Below, piece by piece: positions 63,968 to 64,000 of a stretch of DNA of 64,000 nt; position 1 is the first letter of the stretch; each line of letters starts with the position of its first letter. A model generated the notes under the pieces. That model searched no databases, was not told the origin of the DNA, and saw only the letters and a program-made list of their open reading frames with translations. The stretch comes from Martinezella rhizogenes (GTDB lineage: Bacteria > Pseudomonadota > Alphaproteobacteria > Rhizobiales > Rhizobiaceae), in NCBI RefSeq assembly GCF_007002745.1, contig NZ_SGNY01000002.1, positions 845,853 through 909,852 of the forward strand. The letters run 5' to 3'. The position numbers and the translations under genes were made by a program.

Positions 63968-64000
63968 TTACCAGCGCAAGTTCGCAGAACTTGTCGCGAG

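Overview
The window looks like a chromosome or large replicon of an alphaproteobacterium of the Rhizobiaceae (Agrobacterium/Rhizobium type). Supporting this are the high GC content, dense operons whose genes overlap by 1 or 4 bases, many ABC transport operons each with a local regulator, and the form of the initiator tRNA. This placement is inference; no species-level marker was checked.

Layout. 0.1-2.2 kb: an OmpR-type two-component pair at the left edge. 2.4-5.2 kb: a TetR regulator divergent from a trimethylamine-dehydrogenase-like flavoenzyme. 5.3-11.4 kb: a QseBC/PmrAB-like two-component pair divergent from dsbD and a DsbA-like gene, facing a convergent L,D-transpeptidase/DsbA-like operon. 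Two near-identical CTTAAG-N5-CTTAAG boxes, one in each promoter region, tie these genes into one probable regulon for periplasmic thiol chemistry and cell-wall cross-linking. 11.6-13.5 kb: a phytanoyl-CoA-type dioxygenase divergent from an AraC regulator. 13.8-25.9 kb: a minus-strand catabolic block with a LysR regulator, nitrilase-family amidase, RraA-like protein, Pot-type ABC importer, two FAD oxidoreductases resembling a split glycerol-3-phosphate dehydrogenase, a glycerol-kinase-like enzyme with an altered pocket, and an EEP-family phosphodiesterase.

26.4-33.1 kb: a ferric-siderophore uptake operon (AraC/PchR-type regulator, TonB receptor, two YbtPQ/IrtAB-type ABC half-transporters) with no siderophore synthesis genes. 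33.3-42.7 kb: a more AT-rich accessory island with a LuxR regulator, three IS6-family remnants, an autotransporter broken by a frameshift, a GGDEF/EAL protein and an orphan BrnA-like antitoxin.

42.7-50.8 kb: a ROK/Gfo-Idh/GNAT operon divergent from an AfuABC-like ABC importer plus an inositol-monophosphatase-family phosphatase. This suggests uptake and dephosphorylation of a phosphorylated sugar or polyol. 51.1-58.0 kb: a LacI-controlled operon for a carbohydrate-type ABC importer and an FAD oxidoreductase. 58.3-63.1 kb: a DctBD/MifSR-like two-component pair divergent from a KgtP-like 2-oxoglutarate transporter; the regulator has lost both the sigma-54 contact loop and the Walker B glutamate. 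63.4-64.0 kb: a serine-recombinase C-terminal remnant beside an initiator tRNA-fMet gene.
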